Below, piece by piece: positions 9,246-18,040 of a DNA stretch of 64,000 nt. Source of the DNA: a virus. Made by a program: the position numbers and the translations under genes. The notes under the pieces are model-generated. The model saw only the letters and a program-made list of their open reading frames with translations, ran no database searches and was not told where the DNA came from. The stretch lies in the IMG/VR virus record IMGVR_UViG_3300037502_003888, positions 1 through 64,000 of that record. One strand, written 5' to 3'. Every line of letters starts with the position of its first letter. Within the stretch, counting starts at the first letter, position 1.

Positions 9246-11148
9246 CAATCCACCTCTGGAAAAACTCCATGGGCACTGTCAACACATAGGCAGCATTGTC
9301 CTGTACGCCAAATGTCATCAATATGTGATCTCCTTGCTGAGCCATGCCACAGCAAAATTCTATCCTGGCGTCCAGGAAGGAAAAAGGTTGGCCATATTTT
9401 ATCACGTTCCAGTGTTGATCCCATGTCACCAACACATGTCGATATGTGCCATCTTTGCGGCCGCTTTCACTGCGATCTAGAAAAGCCAGATGTGTTATGG
9501 CTATCCTGCGATCACCCAAAGTCAAGACCTGGCTGCCGCCGCGGAGATCATAGGGCAGAGATTGGTACTGTCCTAGATGTATCTGCTGTGTACTGCGGGT
9601 ATCAGGGTCGTATCTCACCACTTCTGTGGGATTGCACCACTTCACGAATGTGTAGGGTTGATCCAAGACTGGCATCCAGTTTTTTTCGCAATAACTCTGG
9701 TCCGTGCCCGGAGCCGGCATGCGCTGTCGCGAGATCTCGCGTGGTGCAGCCCCGTCGATGTCAATCTCGCTGAGCTCCATGCGACCTTGACCATTGGTAG
9801 TGGTATCACGACGCACCCCGCAATAGAATATTCGATCTTGCCACTTGACCATGCGGACGTCTTCGAGGCCCACGAACTCCCACAGGGGTTTCACATCCAG
9901 CATTGACGTATCCACGGCCTTGACATCTCGCAGTGAGAGATCAGAATCAAGCTCACCAAAATAGTTGGTTGTGGTCAAGGTGCAGTCATTTTCTGGATGC
10001 AGATACAACAGTGGTCCCCACTCGTGCTCAAATCTTCGTTGTTCCGCGTGGAACAGCGTGTATTGACAATGTCGTATGTTGACCAGTGCGCGACCATGAT
10101 CCACCAGTATCGAAGGATTGAACAAGCCTGTACCATTGGTGGCATTAGAAGGCACCAACAGTGGGGCGATGCTACCACCGGCATCCAAGACTCTTGACAC
10201 GAAATTTTGTGATGCCGGCACAGAGGATCTCTCACTGGGTTCTCGGTGCTGTGGCAGCAAAAATTCACGCACCCTCGGCAACTGCCAGATTTCTTTGGGT
10301 AGCTGGCCAACGTCATAGGTTGCCCGGCGGAATTTGTGTTTGATCTGGAATCGGGATCCAATGGCCTGGGACACTTCCTGCAGGGTTTCGGCACTGATAT
10401 TGTTGATGCTGCTGGGATTGGCACCGTGCGCACAACTTTGGATTTTTGTGACCTTGGCTTGGGTGTCGCCCATCCAAGTAAAATGCCATCCTAGATTTTC
10501 AGCACGCTGGTTGTCCTGCACTGCATGTCCTGTTTGGAACTCTGCAGTGCGTTCGCTGCGCATCTCTGTGGGGGTTGCCAGGGCCAGTTGTGGATATCTG
10601 CACATCAGGAGACTGCGATCCCACCACACAGTTTTCCCGTGTTCATCCGTAAGTTGGCAATCCGCAGTGCCTTCCAGCAGCACCAAGGGTAATTTCAGCA
10701 CATAGTCTCGATGCTGGTGCAACATCTCGGCCACAAACTGCAAGCCAGCGGGATTGGGAATCTCGTCTACGTCGCCTAAAATGAACACTGAGTCAGTGGA
10801 ATATTGGCTGATGCGGCTCAACAAGGCATCTCGTTGCAGCCTCTGGCGTGTCCAGATCAAAACTTCGGTGTCTCTGCCGGCCTGCACTGCATCTTGGCGA
10901 TCTAGATCATTGGTGAACCGAGCAACATCACTGACATCTACTTGTATGATGTCAAATCTCTGCAAGGGTAGACCTAGTTGTCGGATATGCTGTTCAGCAC
11001 ACCACTCTCTGGGCTTGCCTTGGAATGTCTGGTTAGATTCGGCGATGACGAATCTATCCACATGATGTTGTAACACATGATATCTCAGTTCCAACAACTG
11101 GATTTCATTGTGATAGAGAAAGTAGTCTATTAGTGGGTAGGTAGGCAT
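9238..11148 (-). CDS. GT17 glycosyltransferase fused to a GH130-like beta-propeller
   Basis: 636 residues with two modules. Residues about 1-300 are a GT17-like glycosyltransferase: FVIAESNQTFQGKPREW, DVDEIPNP at 126-133, LPLVLLEGTADC, GWHFTWMG, PKEIWQLPRVREFLLP. Residues about 320-636 look like a glycoside-hydrolase/phosphorylase propeller of the GH43/GH130 type: FNPSI near the start, GLEDVRMVKWQDRIFYCG, EKNWMP, LRGGSQVL and FGVQDNAAYVL. The pair suggests building and trimming, or binding, of one glycan. The first gene of an overlapping cassette with the TPR-methyltransferase and a second GT17, it is preceded by a late promoter and a UUCG hairpin and has no clear Shine-Dalgarno sequence. The GT17 part is confident; the propeller's enzymatic activity is not shown. 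Confidence 0.78.
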   Translation of the reverse strand: MPTYPLIDYFLYHNEIQLLELRYHVLQHHVDRFVIAESNQTFQGKPREWCAEQHIRQLGLPLQRFDIIQVDVSDVARFTNDLDRQDAVQAGRDTEVLIWTRQRLQRDALLSRISQYSTDSVFILGDVDEIPNPAGLQFVAEMLHQHRDYVLKLPLVLLEGTADCQLTDEHGKTVWWDRSLLMCRYPQLALATPTEMRSERTAEFQTGHAVQDNQRAENLGWHFTWMGDTQAKVTKIQSCAHGANPSSINNISAETLQEVSQAIGSRFQIKHKFRRATYDVGQLPKEIWQLPRVREFLLPQHREPSERSSVPASQNFVSRVLDAGGSIAPLLVPSNATNGTGLFNPSILVDHGRALVNIRHCQYTLFHAEQRRFEHEWGPLLYLHPENDCTLTTTNYFGELDSDLSLRDVKAVDTSMLDVKPLWEFVGLEDVRMVKWQDRIFYCGVRRDTTTNGQGRMELSEIDIDGAAPREISRQRMPAPGTDQSYCEKNWMPVLDQPYTFVKWCNPTEVVRYDPDTRSTQQIHLGQYQSLPYDLRGGSQVLTLGDRRIAITHLAFLDRSESGRKDGTYRHVLVTWDQHWNVIKYGQPFSFLDARIEFCCGMAQQGDHILMTFGVQDNAAYVLTVPMEFFQRWIDE

Positions 11149-11153
11149 GGATT

Positions 11154-11173
11154 CACGGACCCGAAGATCCGTG
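11154..11173 (-). promoter_or_regulatory. UUCG-tetraloop hairpin in the leader of the GT17-propeller gene
   Basis: The minus strand reads CACGGATC-TTCG-GGTCCGTG, an 8-bp stem (one G-U pair) with a very stable UUCG loop. It ends 5 bases before the start codon at 11148 and sits just after a late promoter motif. There is no T-tract, so it is more likely a leader structure than a terminator, although it could also protect the 3' end of the fibre transcript. Confidence 0.6.
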
Positions 11174-11174
11174 A

Positions 11175-11182
11175 TATTTACA
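11175..11182 (-). promoter_or_regulatory. Late promoter TGTAAATA
   Basis: A minus-strand TGTAAATA 26 bases before the ATG at 11148, between the fibre gene and the glycosyltransferase cassette. It matches the window's NNTAAATA late motif. Confidence 0.6.
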
Positions 11183-11185
11183 CTG

Positions 11186-14100
11186 CTATTTGTTCAGATG
11201 GTCTAATTTTGAACGTAGATCTGTGATCTGCGATTGCTGTTCTTTGACCGCTTCAATCAACAATGCAATGAGACCGTTATATGTCACAGACCTCACACCA
11301 TCATTGGTGAATTTAACCAATTCTGGCAGCACTGGTTCTAGATCTTGTGCGATCACACCCACACTAGCCTTGCCGGTTTCTTTGTATTGGAAATGTACTC
11401 CTCGCAGGCTGGCTACTTTATCCAAGGGATTGATGATCTCGACTATGTTGGTCTTCATGGCGAGATCAGAAAGTGTGTTGAAATCTACTGCTGCCACTTC
11501 ACCAGTGCCGGCATTGAATGTAAACGCTGTGGCCGTAGTACGTACCCTGGCAGTTTGGTTGCTGCCAGCTGCTGCAATAAACACTGGATAATATGTGCCC
11601 GCTGCTGTGGTGTTGGTAGCATTGATGTCAGTACTGGGTCCAGTGACTCCTTGCAGGCCTTGTAGACCTTGTAGGCCCTGGAGTCCAGTAAAACCTTGGA
11701 GACCTTGTAGACCTTGCAGTCCCTGAAGGCCTTGCGACCCCTGTAATCCCTGTAGACCTTGTAGACCTTGCAGTCCCTGAAGACCTTGCAATCCTTGTGT
11801 GCCTTGAGTGCCTTGCGTTCCTTGGGTGCCCTGTGGTCCTTGTAGACCTTGCAGTCCCTGAAGGCCTTGCAATCCTTGGGTGCCTTGGGTGCCTTGCGTT
11901 CCTTGGGTGCCCTGCGGACCCTGGATGCCTTGTAGACCCTGGGTGCCTTGCGGTCCTTGTGTACCCTGAGTGCCCTGCACGCCTTGCGTGCCTTGCGGAC
12001 CCTGGACGCCTTGTAGCCCTTGGAGTCCTTGGAGTCCTTGGAGTCCCTGAACACCTTGGGTGCCTTGAACACCCTGGGTACCTTGGGTGCCCTGCGGACC
12101 TTGGATGCCCTGGAGGCCTTGCAAGCCCTGTACACCCTGGGTGCCTTGTACACCCTGGGTGCCCTGCGGACCCTGGATGCCTTGGGTTCCTTGTAGTCCC
12201 TGTACACCTTGGGTGCCTTGTACACCCTGGGTGCCCTGCGGACCTTGGATGCCTTGGAGACCTTGCAGTCCTTGAGCACCCTGTGTGCCTTGCACTCCCT
12301 GGGTGCCCTGCGGACCCTGGATGCCTTGGGTTCCTTGTAGTCCCTGTACACCTTGAGTGCCTTGTACACCTTGGGTGCCCTGAGGTCCTTGCAGACCCTG
12401 GAGGCCTTGCAAGCCCTGTACACCCTGGGTGCCTTGTACACCCTGGGTGCCCTGCGGACCTTGGATGCCTTGGAGACCTTGGAGTCCCTGGAGTCCTTGT
12501 ACACCCTGTGTGCCTTGTACACCCTGGGTGCCCTGAGGTCCTTGCAGGCCCTGGAGGCCTTGGATACCAAACAATCCCTGGATTCCCTGTGTGCCCTGCG
12601 GTCCTTGCGTGCCCTGTGTGCCCTGTGCTCCTGTGAGACCCTGCACACCCTGTGTGTTTATCACAAACAGAACTTCTGCATCATCAGCAAAACCCGTGGT
12701 GCCTATACCGCCCGATGACACCAGTGACACAGGATAGGTGTAATATTCATTGACAGTGCCAGAGTTTACTACAGTGGGATTTCCAGTGAGTTGCCACTCC
12801 TGGAAGTCTTCATTGGCGGCACGACCTTGGATGTAAAACACCTGACCAGTGACTAGATTTCCCAAGAATCTACCAATGTCATCACCGAGAGCATCCAGGT
12901 GAAACACATTGATCTGGGTGGCGCTGGTCTGTGTGAGGTTATTCCAGAGTAGATAACCCGACGGAGGTTGACCACTGGTTATAGAAGTCTCAGCCAAGTA
13001 GTTGAATATTGAACTGCTGCTGCCCGACAGTCCCTGGAGTCCGGTAATACCTTGTAATCCTTGAGGTCCCTGTAATCCTTGGGTTCCTTGGAATCCCAAT
13101 AGGCCTTGCACCCCTTGTGTGCCTTGTACACCCTGGGTGCCCTGAGGTCCTTGGATGCCTTGGAGTCCTTGTAGGCCTTGCGTTCCTTGGGTGCCCTGCA
13201 CGCCTTGCGTGCCTTGCGGACCCTGGACGCCTTGCAGGCCCTGCAGTCCCTGTACACCTTGAGTGCCTTGTACACCCTGGGTGCCTTGCGGTCCTTGGAT
13301 GCCTTGCAGGCCCTGGGTACCTTGTATACCAAATGTGCCTTGTACACCTTGGGTGCCCTGCGGACCTTGGATGCCCTGGAGGCCTTGCAGTCCCTGTACA
13401 CCTTGAGTGCCTTGTACACCCTGGGTGCCTTGCGGACCCTGGATGCCTTGGAGGCCCTGGGTACCTTGTATACCAAATGTTCCTTGTACACCCTGGGTGC
13501 CTTGCATACCTTGTGTGCCTTGGAGGCCCTGGGTACCTTGTATACCAAATGTTCCTTGTACACCCTGAATGCCTTGCACACCTTGTGTGCCTTGCAGGCC
13601 TTGCAGGCCTTGTAGGCCCTGAGTGCCTTGTGTGCCTTGCACACCTTGTGTGCCTTGGGTTCCCTGCAGGCCCTGATTTCCTTGCAGGCCTTGTAGGCCC
13701 TGAGTACCTTGTGTGCCTTGCACACCTTGTGTGCCTTGGGTTCCCTGCAGGCCCTGATTTCCTTGCAGGCCTTGTAGGCCCTGAGTACCTTGTGTGCCTT
13801 GCACACCTTGGGTTCCCTGTGTGCCTTGCGTGCCCTGCAACCCTTGCGTTCCTTGTACTCCTTGCGTACCTTGTGTGCCTTGAGGTCCCTGTAGACCTTG
13901 GATACCCTGTGGTCCTTTGATTTCTCCTACGTTTTGCCACACTGAGCCATTGTATACCCAAAGGTTACCTGTGGACTGATCAATCACGCTGTCATTGGCT
14001 ACCCTGGATGGAAAAGTGTTGTTTAACAGTACCTGAGGGTCTCCAGGAGGAACAACATTTACGTCTGGAACGGAACCAATGATGGTGATACCAGATCCGG

Positions 14101-16177
14101 TGAGACCTTGTACACCTTGCGTGCCCTGCAATCCTTGCAATCCCTGCAGGCCTTGGAGTCCCTGGATCCCCTGTGAACCTTGGGTGCCCTGCACACCTTG
14201 TGTGCCTTGGGTGCCCTGTACACCTTGAATGCCTTGAAACACTGCTGCACCGCTGAGACCTTGTGTGCCCTGTGCACCTTGCAGGCCTTGCAGTCCCTGC
14301 ACACCCTGTGTGCCTTGCAAACCTGTGGTGCCTTGCACTCCCTGGGTTCCTTGCACACCTTGTAGACCTTGCACTCCCTGCTGATTAATAATCAACAGCA
14401 GTTGTTGACCGTTGGGAAAGTTAGTGGTTCCAAAACTAGCAGAGTCCAGCAGCGAGACTTGATACTGCACAAAGCCGTCGATCTGCACCGGAGTAGCTGT
14501 GACTACCCATTCTTGATATGATGTGGCGTCTGCTCTAGACTGCAGCACAAATCGCTGATTGACACCGATGTTGATGAGGAATCTCAATACATCGTCCTGC
14601 AAGGCGTCTACAACATTGACATTGATGACGTTGGAATTGATCTGTGTGCTTGAATCCGACCAAGTGATCGTGCCCTGATTAGGGACTGATCCAGGCCAAA
14701 ACGCCACATAGTTAAAGATACTGCTGCTGATGCCGCTGGGACCTTGCAGGCCCTGGGTGCCTTGCAGGCCCTGGGTGCCTTGCAGGCCCTGGGTGCCTTG
14801 CAGACCCTGTACTCCAAATGTACCTTGTGTGCCTTGTGTACCTTGTGTGCCTTGGTTACCAAGATTGCCCTGCACGCCTTGTGTGCCCTGGACCCCTTGT
14901 CCAGCAAAAGCGCCCGAAATACCCTGCGATCCTTGCAGGCCTAGATCACCCTGAAGGCCCTGTGTGCCTTGCAGTCCCTGTGTGCCCTGACCAGCAAAAG
15001 TACCGGCTGGACCTTGTACTCCCAACACACCTTGGAGACCTTGGAGACCTTGGATACCTTGTATGCCTGCACCTGCTGCCCATGTGAGATTGCCCGAACC
15101 ATCGGTGCGTAAGAACTGTCCCGAACTACCGCCGGTGATGGTGACATTGCCCACGGGGCCCAACACCGCAGCATTTACTTCTAGTCTTGCACCTTTTAGA
15201 GTCGCTGCAGCAGTGATGTTGCCGCTGATGTTGGCCGAGCTACCGCTGAGCATTCCTGAATATACAGGCAGGTAACTTTCTACGTTGGCATTGCTGTAGG
15301 TAGCAGGCAAACCAGTGAGTTGGCTACCATTGCCTAGGATATATTGTCCTGAGATATTGCCCGATGCAGTGATGTTGCCGGTGGCTGTGATCCTGCCTGT
15401 GACATCTAGACCCTGCGTAGAAATCACTGCTACGTTGGGTGTTGACGCCACACGTATCACCACGTTGCTGTTGGCAGCGGGAATGTTTACCTGTGTGAGA
15501 TCATTGCTGATGCTGCTGCCTGAGGCTTGTACATTGCCTTGCAAGACAAATTGACCGCCTGCGGGATTGGTGATGATCACCGCAGTGGCATTGCTCTGTA
15601 TGGTAGCTGTGTTGAGATACAGCGTGTTGCCTGAGAGATGCAGATCTCCCCAGCGTAGATCAGCTGAACCGAGATTGTAAGTATCATCTGCTGCAGGCAG
15701 GAGATTGCCGCGCAGCGAGGTGTTGAATCTGCCCACCACCATGACATTGCTCTGCGTCTGCACGCTCATGGTGATATTGCCGTTGGCAGTGGCGATGTTT
15801 ACATTGCTGGCACCATTTGAGATTATGGGTCCAGCTGATGCCACTACACCCGTGAGTCCCGACCCGTTGCCTACGAAAGCCTGGGCATATACTGTGTCAA
15901 ACTGTGCGCCCGGCGAACCAATGTCGTAGACCCCGCTGACGCTGGGCATGATAGCACTGTTGGCCTGGATGTTACCTATGCCATTGGCTGCCAACACCAC
16001 GTTGTTGTTTACACCAGTAACAGTGATGGTATTACCGGTTATGACTATGTTGGAGCCCACAGGACCCGCAGAATAGATTTCGGTAAAATTGTTGTTGACA
16101 GCATCAAACGCTTGGCGCAGTGATTCTCCAGTGCCATCGTTGGGTGCTTCGCCGGTGTTTATGATCTCTTGTGCCAT
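11186..16177 (-). CDS. Collagen-like tail fibre with C-terminal S74 chaperone domain
   Basis: 1663 residues. The N-terminus ([20 protein letters not shown]) is a common virion-attachment start of fibres in aquatic T4-like phages, followed by beta-rich repeats to about residue 365. Four collagen-like Gly-X-Y tracts, dominated by GTQGLQG and GVQG, follow (bases about 14735-15066, 14090-14380, 13020-13920 and 11641-12660). They are separated by globular domains. Two of these, starting SSSIFNY, are copies of each other. The C-terminus, about 1570-1663, is a peptidase S74 intramolecular chaperone ([41 protein letters not shown]), which trimerises the fibre and usually cleaves itself off. It probably forms a long trimeric receptor-binding fibre. 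Thr and Gln are abundant in the X/Y positions. Confidence 0.9.
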   Translation of the reverse strand: MAQEIINTGEAPNDGTGESLRQAFDAVNNNFTEIYSAGPVGSNIVITGNTITVTGVNNNVVLAANGIGNIQANSAIMPSVSGVYDIGSPGAQFDTVYAQAFVGNGSGLTGVVASAGPIISNGASNVNIATANGNITMSVQTQSNVMVVGRFNTSLRGNLLPAADDTYNLGSADLRWGDLHLSGNTLYLNTATIQSNATAVIITNPAGGQFVLQGNVQASGSSISNDLTQVNIPAANSNVVIRVASTPNVAVISTQGLDVTGRITATGNITASGNISGQYILGNGSQLTGLPATYSNANVESYLPVYSGMLSGSSANISGNITAAATLKGARLEVNAAVLGPVGNVTITGGSSGQFLRTDGSGNLTWAAGAGIQGIQGLQGLQGVLGVQGPAGTFAGQGTQGLQGTQGLQGDLGLQGSQGISGAFAGQGVQGTQGVQGNLGNQGTQGTQGTQGTFGVQGLQGTQGLQGTQGLQGTQGLQGPSGISSSIFNYVAFWPGSVPNQGTITWSDSSTQINSNVINVNVVDALQDDVLRFLINIGVNQRFVLQSRADATSYQEWVVTATPVQIDGFVQYQVSLLDSASFGTTNFPNGQQLLLIINQQGVQGLQGVQGTQGVQGTTGLQGTQGVQGLQGLQGAQGTQGLSGAAVFQGIQGVQGTQGTQGVQGTQGSQGIQGLQGLQGLQGLQGTQGVQGLTGSGITIIGSVPDVNVVPPGDPQVLLNNTFPSRVANDSVIDQSTGNLWVYNGSVWQNVGEIKGPQGIQGLQGPQGTQGTQGVQGTQGLQGTQGTQGTQGVQGTQGTQGLQGLQGNQGLQGTQGTQGVQGTQGTQGLQGLQGNQGLQGTQGTQGVQGTQGTQGLQGLQGLQGTQGVQGIQGVQGTFGIQGTQGLQGTQGMQGTQGVQGTFGIQGTQGLQGIQGPQGTQGVQGTQGVQGLQGLQGIQGPQGTQGVQGTFGIQGTQGLQGIQGPQGTQGVQGTQGVQGLQGLQGVQGPQGTQGVQGTQGTQGLQGLQGIQGPQGTQGVQGTQGVQGLLGFQGTQGLQGPQGLQGITGLQGLSGSSSSIFNYLAETSITSGQPPSGYLLWNNLTQTSATQINVFHLDALGDDIGRFLGNLVTGQVFYIQGRAANEDFQEWQLTGNPTVVNSGTVNEYYTYPVSLVSSGGIGTTGFADDAEVLFVINTQGVQGLTGAQGTQGTQGPQGTQGIQGLFGIQGLQGLQGPQGTQGVQGTQGVQGLQGLQGLQGIQGPQGTQGVQGTQGVQGLQGLQGLQGPQGTQGVQGTQGVQGLQGTQGIQGPQGTQGVQGTQGAQGLQGLQGIQGPQGTQGVQGTQGVQGLQGTQGIQGPQGTQGVQGTQGVQGLQGLQGIQGPQGTQGTQGVQGTQGVQGLQGLQGLQGLQGVQGPQGTQGVQGTQGTQGPQGTQGLQGIQGPQGTQGTQGTQGTQGLQGLQGLQGLQGPQGTQGTQGTQGTQGLQGLQGLQGLQGLQGLQGSQGLQGLQGLQGLQGFTGLQGLQGLQGLQGVTGPSTDINATNTTAAGTYYPVFIAAAGSNQTARVRTTATAFTFNAGTGEVAAVDFNTLSDLAMKTNIVEIINPLDKVASLRGVHFQYKETGKASVGVIAQDLEPVLPELVKFTNDGVRSVTYNGLIALLIEAVKEQQSQITDLRSKLDHLNK
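11641..15066 (-). repeat. Collagen-coding low-complexity repeats (four tracts)
   Basis: The DNA for the Gly-X-Y tracts is a near-monotonous series of 9- and 18-base units such as CCTTGGGTGCCCTGC read on the plus strand. The tracts lie at about 11641-12660, 13020-13920, 14090-14380 and 14735-15066. Such DNA is prone to length change by slippage or recombination. Long open frames on the opposite strand here are composition artefacts. Confidence 0.85.
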
Positions 16178-16197
16178 AGAAGTGCAGGTCCTTGGTG

Positions 16198-16205
16198 TAT
16201 TTACC
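16198..16205 (-). promoter_or_regulatory. Late promoter GGTAAATA
   Basis: A minus-strand GGTAAATA 20 bases before the ATG (16177) of the collagen-like fibre. It matches the window's late motif. Confidence 0.6.
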
Positions 16206-16232
16206 TAAAGACCTAGTTCCGGATCCGCGGGA

Positions 16233-16490
16233 TCAGTTGAGATCTACCCAGGCCGCACCGGTATAGCCCTGGAAGACAGTACCGGTACTGTTGAACACCA
16301 TCATGCCTGCTGCAGGCACGGGTATGGCCGCATCTCGGGCAGCGTTGTCGGCGTAAACTGGTAGCTGGATAAACCTGCCCACGGTCACATCTCCGTCTAG
16401 CACCACATGATCTGTAGTGATGGTCACTGAGCTGCCCGGGGTCACAGTTTCTATGATGTAGTCGCCGCTGATGCGTTTGGTGGTGCTCAT
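16233..16490 (-). CDS. Small structural protein
   Basis: 85 residues, start MSTTKRISGDYIIETVTPGS. It contains TITTDHVVLDGDVTVG and ends MMVFNSTGTVFQGYTGAAWVDLN. The last part resembles the short 'G-M-M-V-F-N-S-x-T-x-x-F-Q-G-Y-x-G-x-x-W' module found at the ends of phage fibre and baseplate accessory proteins. It has AAGGAT as ribosome binding site and a late promoter (CATAAATA) just upstream, inside the 3' end of the previous gene. It lies 55 bases upstream of the long fibre and is probably a minor fibre or virion component. The exact role is unknown. Confidence 0.65.
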   Translation of the reverse strand: MSTTKRISGDYIIETVTPGSSVTITTDHVVLDGDVTVGRFIQLPVYADNAARDAAIPVPAAGMMVFNSTGTVFQGYTGAAWVDLN

Positions 16491-17078
16491 TTAGATATCC
16501 TTTTGAGTATTTATGCGGCGCAGGAATTCCGCCATGGTGATGCTGCCAAAGTTGGCATCTTGACGCAGCTCGGCTACCTCGGCCGTGGTATCACCATGCA
16601 CGCGTATCCATGTGATGCTGGGGAATTGCCGGAAAATCGTGCGCAGTTGTCGCACCCAGTTGCCGCTGTATGTGGCACGGGCTGCGCTGCGCTTGTAAAA
16701 TTCTGTGTCGGCATAGACATTGTTGAAACGATCTCCGGGCAACCCTCCGAGATCAAACCCCAAGAGATACACACGATGTGCACCTTGCTGTGCGGCCAGC
16801 GCCGCTGCAGCGGGTCCTGACGAGAATCCATACCAATCCTGGGGGATGCGCCGCGCACCAAATCCCTCCATGGGCCGGCGTGTGTAGAACACATGATTGC
16901 GGCTGTAGCCCGAATTCTGTATGGCTTCGGCAATGGGTCGATCCGTGGCCACCAGCACATCTGGTGTGAACTCTCGGTACATGGCATTGCACGCGAAAAT
17001 CGCGCCGTGATCACGCAGGCGATGCACGTCTACCGCCAATCTACTGCGTCCGTTGCCCAATACGAATGCTGTGGTCAT
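16491..17078 (-). CDS. GT42/DUF115-like Rossmann-fold protein
   Basis: 195 residues. It opens with FVLGNGRSRL, followed by IFACNAMYREF, then GFSSGPAAAALAAQQGAHRVYLLGFDL. This succession (G-N-G-x-S, C-N-x-x-Y, S-S-G then an Ala-rich helix and L-G-F-D) is the layout of the DUF115 and GT42 (Cst-type sialyltransferase-like) folds. A sugar-nucleotide-dependent transferase is therefore possible; the catalytic residues of GT42 are not clearly identifiable. Its ribosome binding site (GGGAGGA) lies within the 3' arm of a terminator-like hairpin directly before the ATG. It shares the late fibre neighbourhood with other glycosyltransferase-type genes. The fold call is moderately confident, the function inferred. 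Confidence 0.55.
   Translation of the reverse strand: MTTAFVLGNGRSRLAVDVHRLRDHGAIFACNAMYREFTPDVLVATDRPIAEAIQNSGYSRNHVFYTRRPMEGFGARRIPQDWYGFSSGPAAAALAAQQGAHRVYLLGFDLGGLPGDRFNNVYADTEFYKRSAARATYSGNWVRQLRTIFRQFPSITWIRVHGDTTAEVAELRQDANFGSITMAEFLRRINTQKDI
16508..16515 (-). promoter_or_regulatory. Late promoter CATAAATA
   Basis: A minus-strand CATAAATA 17 bases before the ATG at 16490, within the end of the previous coding region. Confidence 0.65.
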
Positions 17079-17110
17079 AAAAAATCCTCCCAGTAATTAG
17101 CTGGGAGGAT
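17079..17110 (-). terminator. Intrinsic terminator overlapping a ribosome binding site
   Basis: On the minus strand a perfect 10-bp stem (ATCCTCCCAG with CTGGGAGGAT, 7-base loop) is followed by six T residues ending at the ATG at 17078. It terminates transcription after the structural gene 17127-17903. Its descending arm also carries the Shine-Dalgarno sequence of the next gene, so it may act as a terminator and as an attenuator or translation lock. Confidence 0.8.
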
Positions 17111-17126
17111 CTCTGGGCAAAACTGA

Positions 17127-17903
17127 TTACGATGTGGCGTTCTGCACGATGGCCAGATCCAGCAAGTTCTGCTGACCGTTCTGTACGGTGCCGGTGTTGG
17201 CAGCACCAGTGGTACCCGACTTGATGGGCGTGCCTTCGTCCGAGAAGAAGTTGGCCAGGAAACGCTTGTCTGCCACCACTGAAGTGGCAGCATAGTTGTT
17301 GCCTCCGGCCCAGTCCAGGAGGAATCTGTTGGTGAGCTTGGAGATGTAAACTTCCGAGCTGGCGTCATCGGTATAGGCTATGCTCATGAGTCCGTTGCCA
17401 GGCGAGCCAGCATTGGTCAGCACGCACACACCCACGAGGTTCACGCGACCAGTGCCGGTGTTGGCGATGTTGCCAGTGGCTGTGAATATTGTGCCCACAG
17501 CAGCCGTACCAACTACGCCTACGCTGGCCCAATTGGTGTTGCCCACGGTAGTGATGCGATATGCATTGCCTATGACCACTGCTGTCCGAGAAGTAGCATC
17601 GCCCACTAGATACTTGTGCGCACCTTTTTGGCGCAGGATGTAACCCGCTGCCGAGCCTGCCGCTGATCCAGTGGCCAGGGTGATGTTGACTTCCACTACC
17701 ACTCTGGGAAACGTAGCAGATGTAGCCGTGCTACTTGCTCCACCCACTACACCATAGAACTGGTTGGTGTTGAATGTTGGGGGATACACAGGGTCTGTGA
17801 GTGATCCAAAGTTTGGATAACCTTGATCCACGGGCACTGCAGCGCCCGGAGAGTTGATGCCAGAGTTGGCTGAATATTTTTGTATCTTGAGAGGACGTCC
17901 CAT
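17127..17903 (-). CDS. Virion structural protein
   Basis: 258 residues from ATG 17903, chosen over an upstream start because AGGAG lies 8 bases before it. The start MGRPLKIQKYSANSGINSPG and the phrase DQGYPNFGSLTDPVYPP are characteristic of a conserved structural protein in T4-like aquatic phages. The central part contains a short repeat-type module (YRITTVGNTNWASVGV), followed by GVCVLTNAGSPGNGLMS. The C-terminal domain ends VNGQQ-type polar residues. No enzymatic motif is seen. It is the first gene after a divergent promoter region and is closed by a strong terminator. The name of the T4 equivalent, if any, is not apparent. Confidence 0.7.
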   Translation of the reverse strand: MGRPLKIQKYSANSGINSPGAAVPVDQGYPNFGSLTDPVYPPTFNTNQFYGVVGGASSTATSATFPRVVVEVNITLATGSAAGSAAGYILRQKGAHKYLVGDATSRTAVVIGNAYRITTVGNTNWASVGVVGTAAVGTIFTATGNIANTGTGRVNLVGVCVLTNAGSPGNGLMSIAYTDDASSEVYISKLTNRFLLDWAGGNNYAATSVVADKRFLANFFSDEGTPIKSGTTGAANTGTVQNGQQNLLDLAIVQNATS

Positions 17904-17992
17904 TTGTTTTCTCCTATAAAGAAGTCCGATCCGGGTTCTAGCCGGTACGCGGTGGGTTAGCAGCCGCATAAGACGCAGTCGGCGTCAAAAGC

Positions 17993-18000
17993 TATTTACA
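17993..18000 (-). promoter_or_regulatory. Late promoter TGTAAATA
   Basis: A minus-strand TGTAAATA about 90 bases before the ATG at 17903, in the 137-base divergent intergenic region. The distance is longer than at other genes, so confidence is lower. Confidence 0.45.
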
Positions 18001-18027
18001 GGAAAACCAGGAGACATTAAACTACAC

Positions 18028-18035
18028 AGTAAATA
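18028..18035 (+). promoter_or_regulatory. Late promoter AGTAAATA, abutting the start codon
   Basis: Plus-strand AGTAAATA ends only 5 bases before the ATG at 18041. If used, the mRNA would be nearly leaderless. An AGGAG lies about 24 bases upstream of the ATG, too far to serve well as ribosome binding site. Confidence 0.45.
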
Positions 18036-18040
18036 TACCC

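Noticed and set aside
11485-12648. Long minus-strand ORF of 387 residues rich in Arg, Lys and Ala within the collagen region
   Set aside because: It is a shifted frame of the Gly-X-Y repeat DNA. The repeat has few stops in any frame, and the real frame carries the collagen pattern and S74 domain.
11797-13920. Plus-strand ORFs rich in Cys, Leu and Pro across the collagen tracts
   Set aside because: They are antisense readings of the same repeats with no start signal or recognisable domain.
11641-15066. Short repeated units resembling a CRISPR array
   Set aside because: The units are 9- and 18-base coding repeats with no unique spacers and lie inside one open frame. No cas gene is present.
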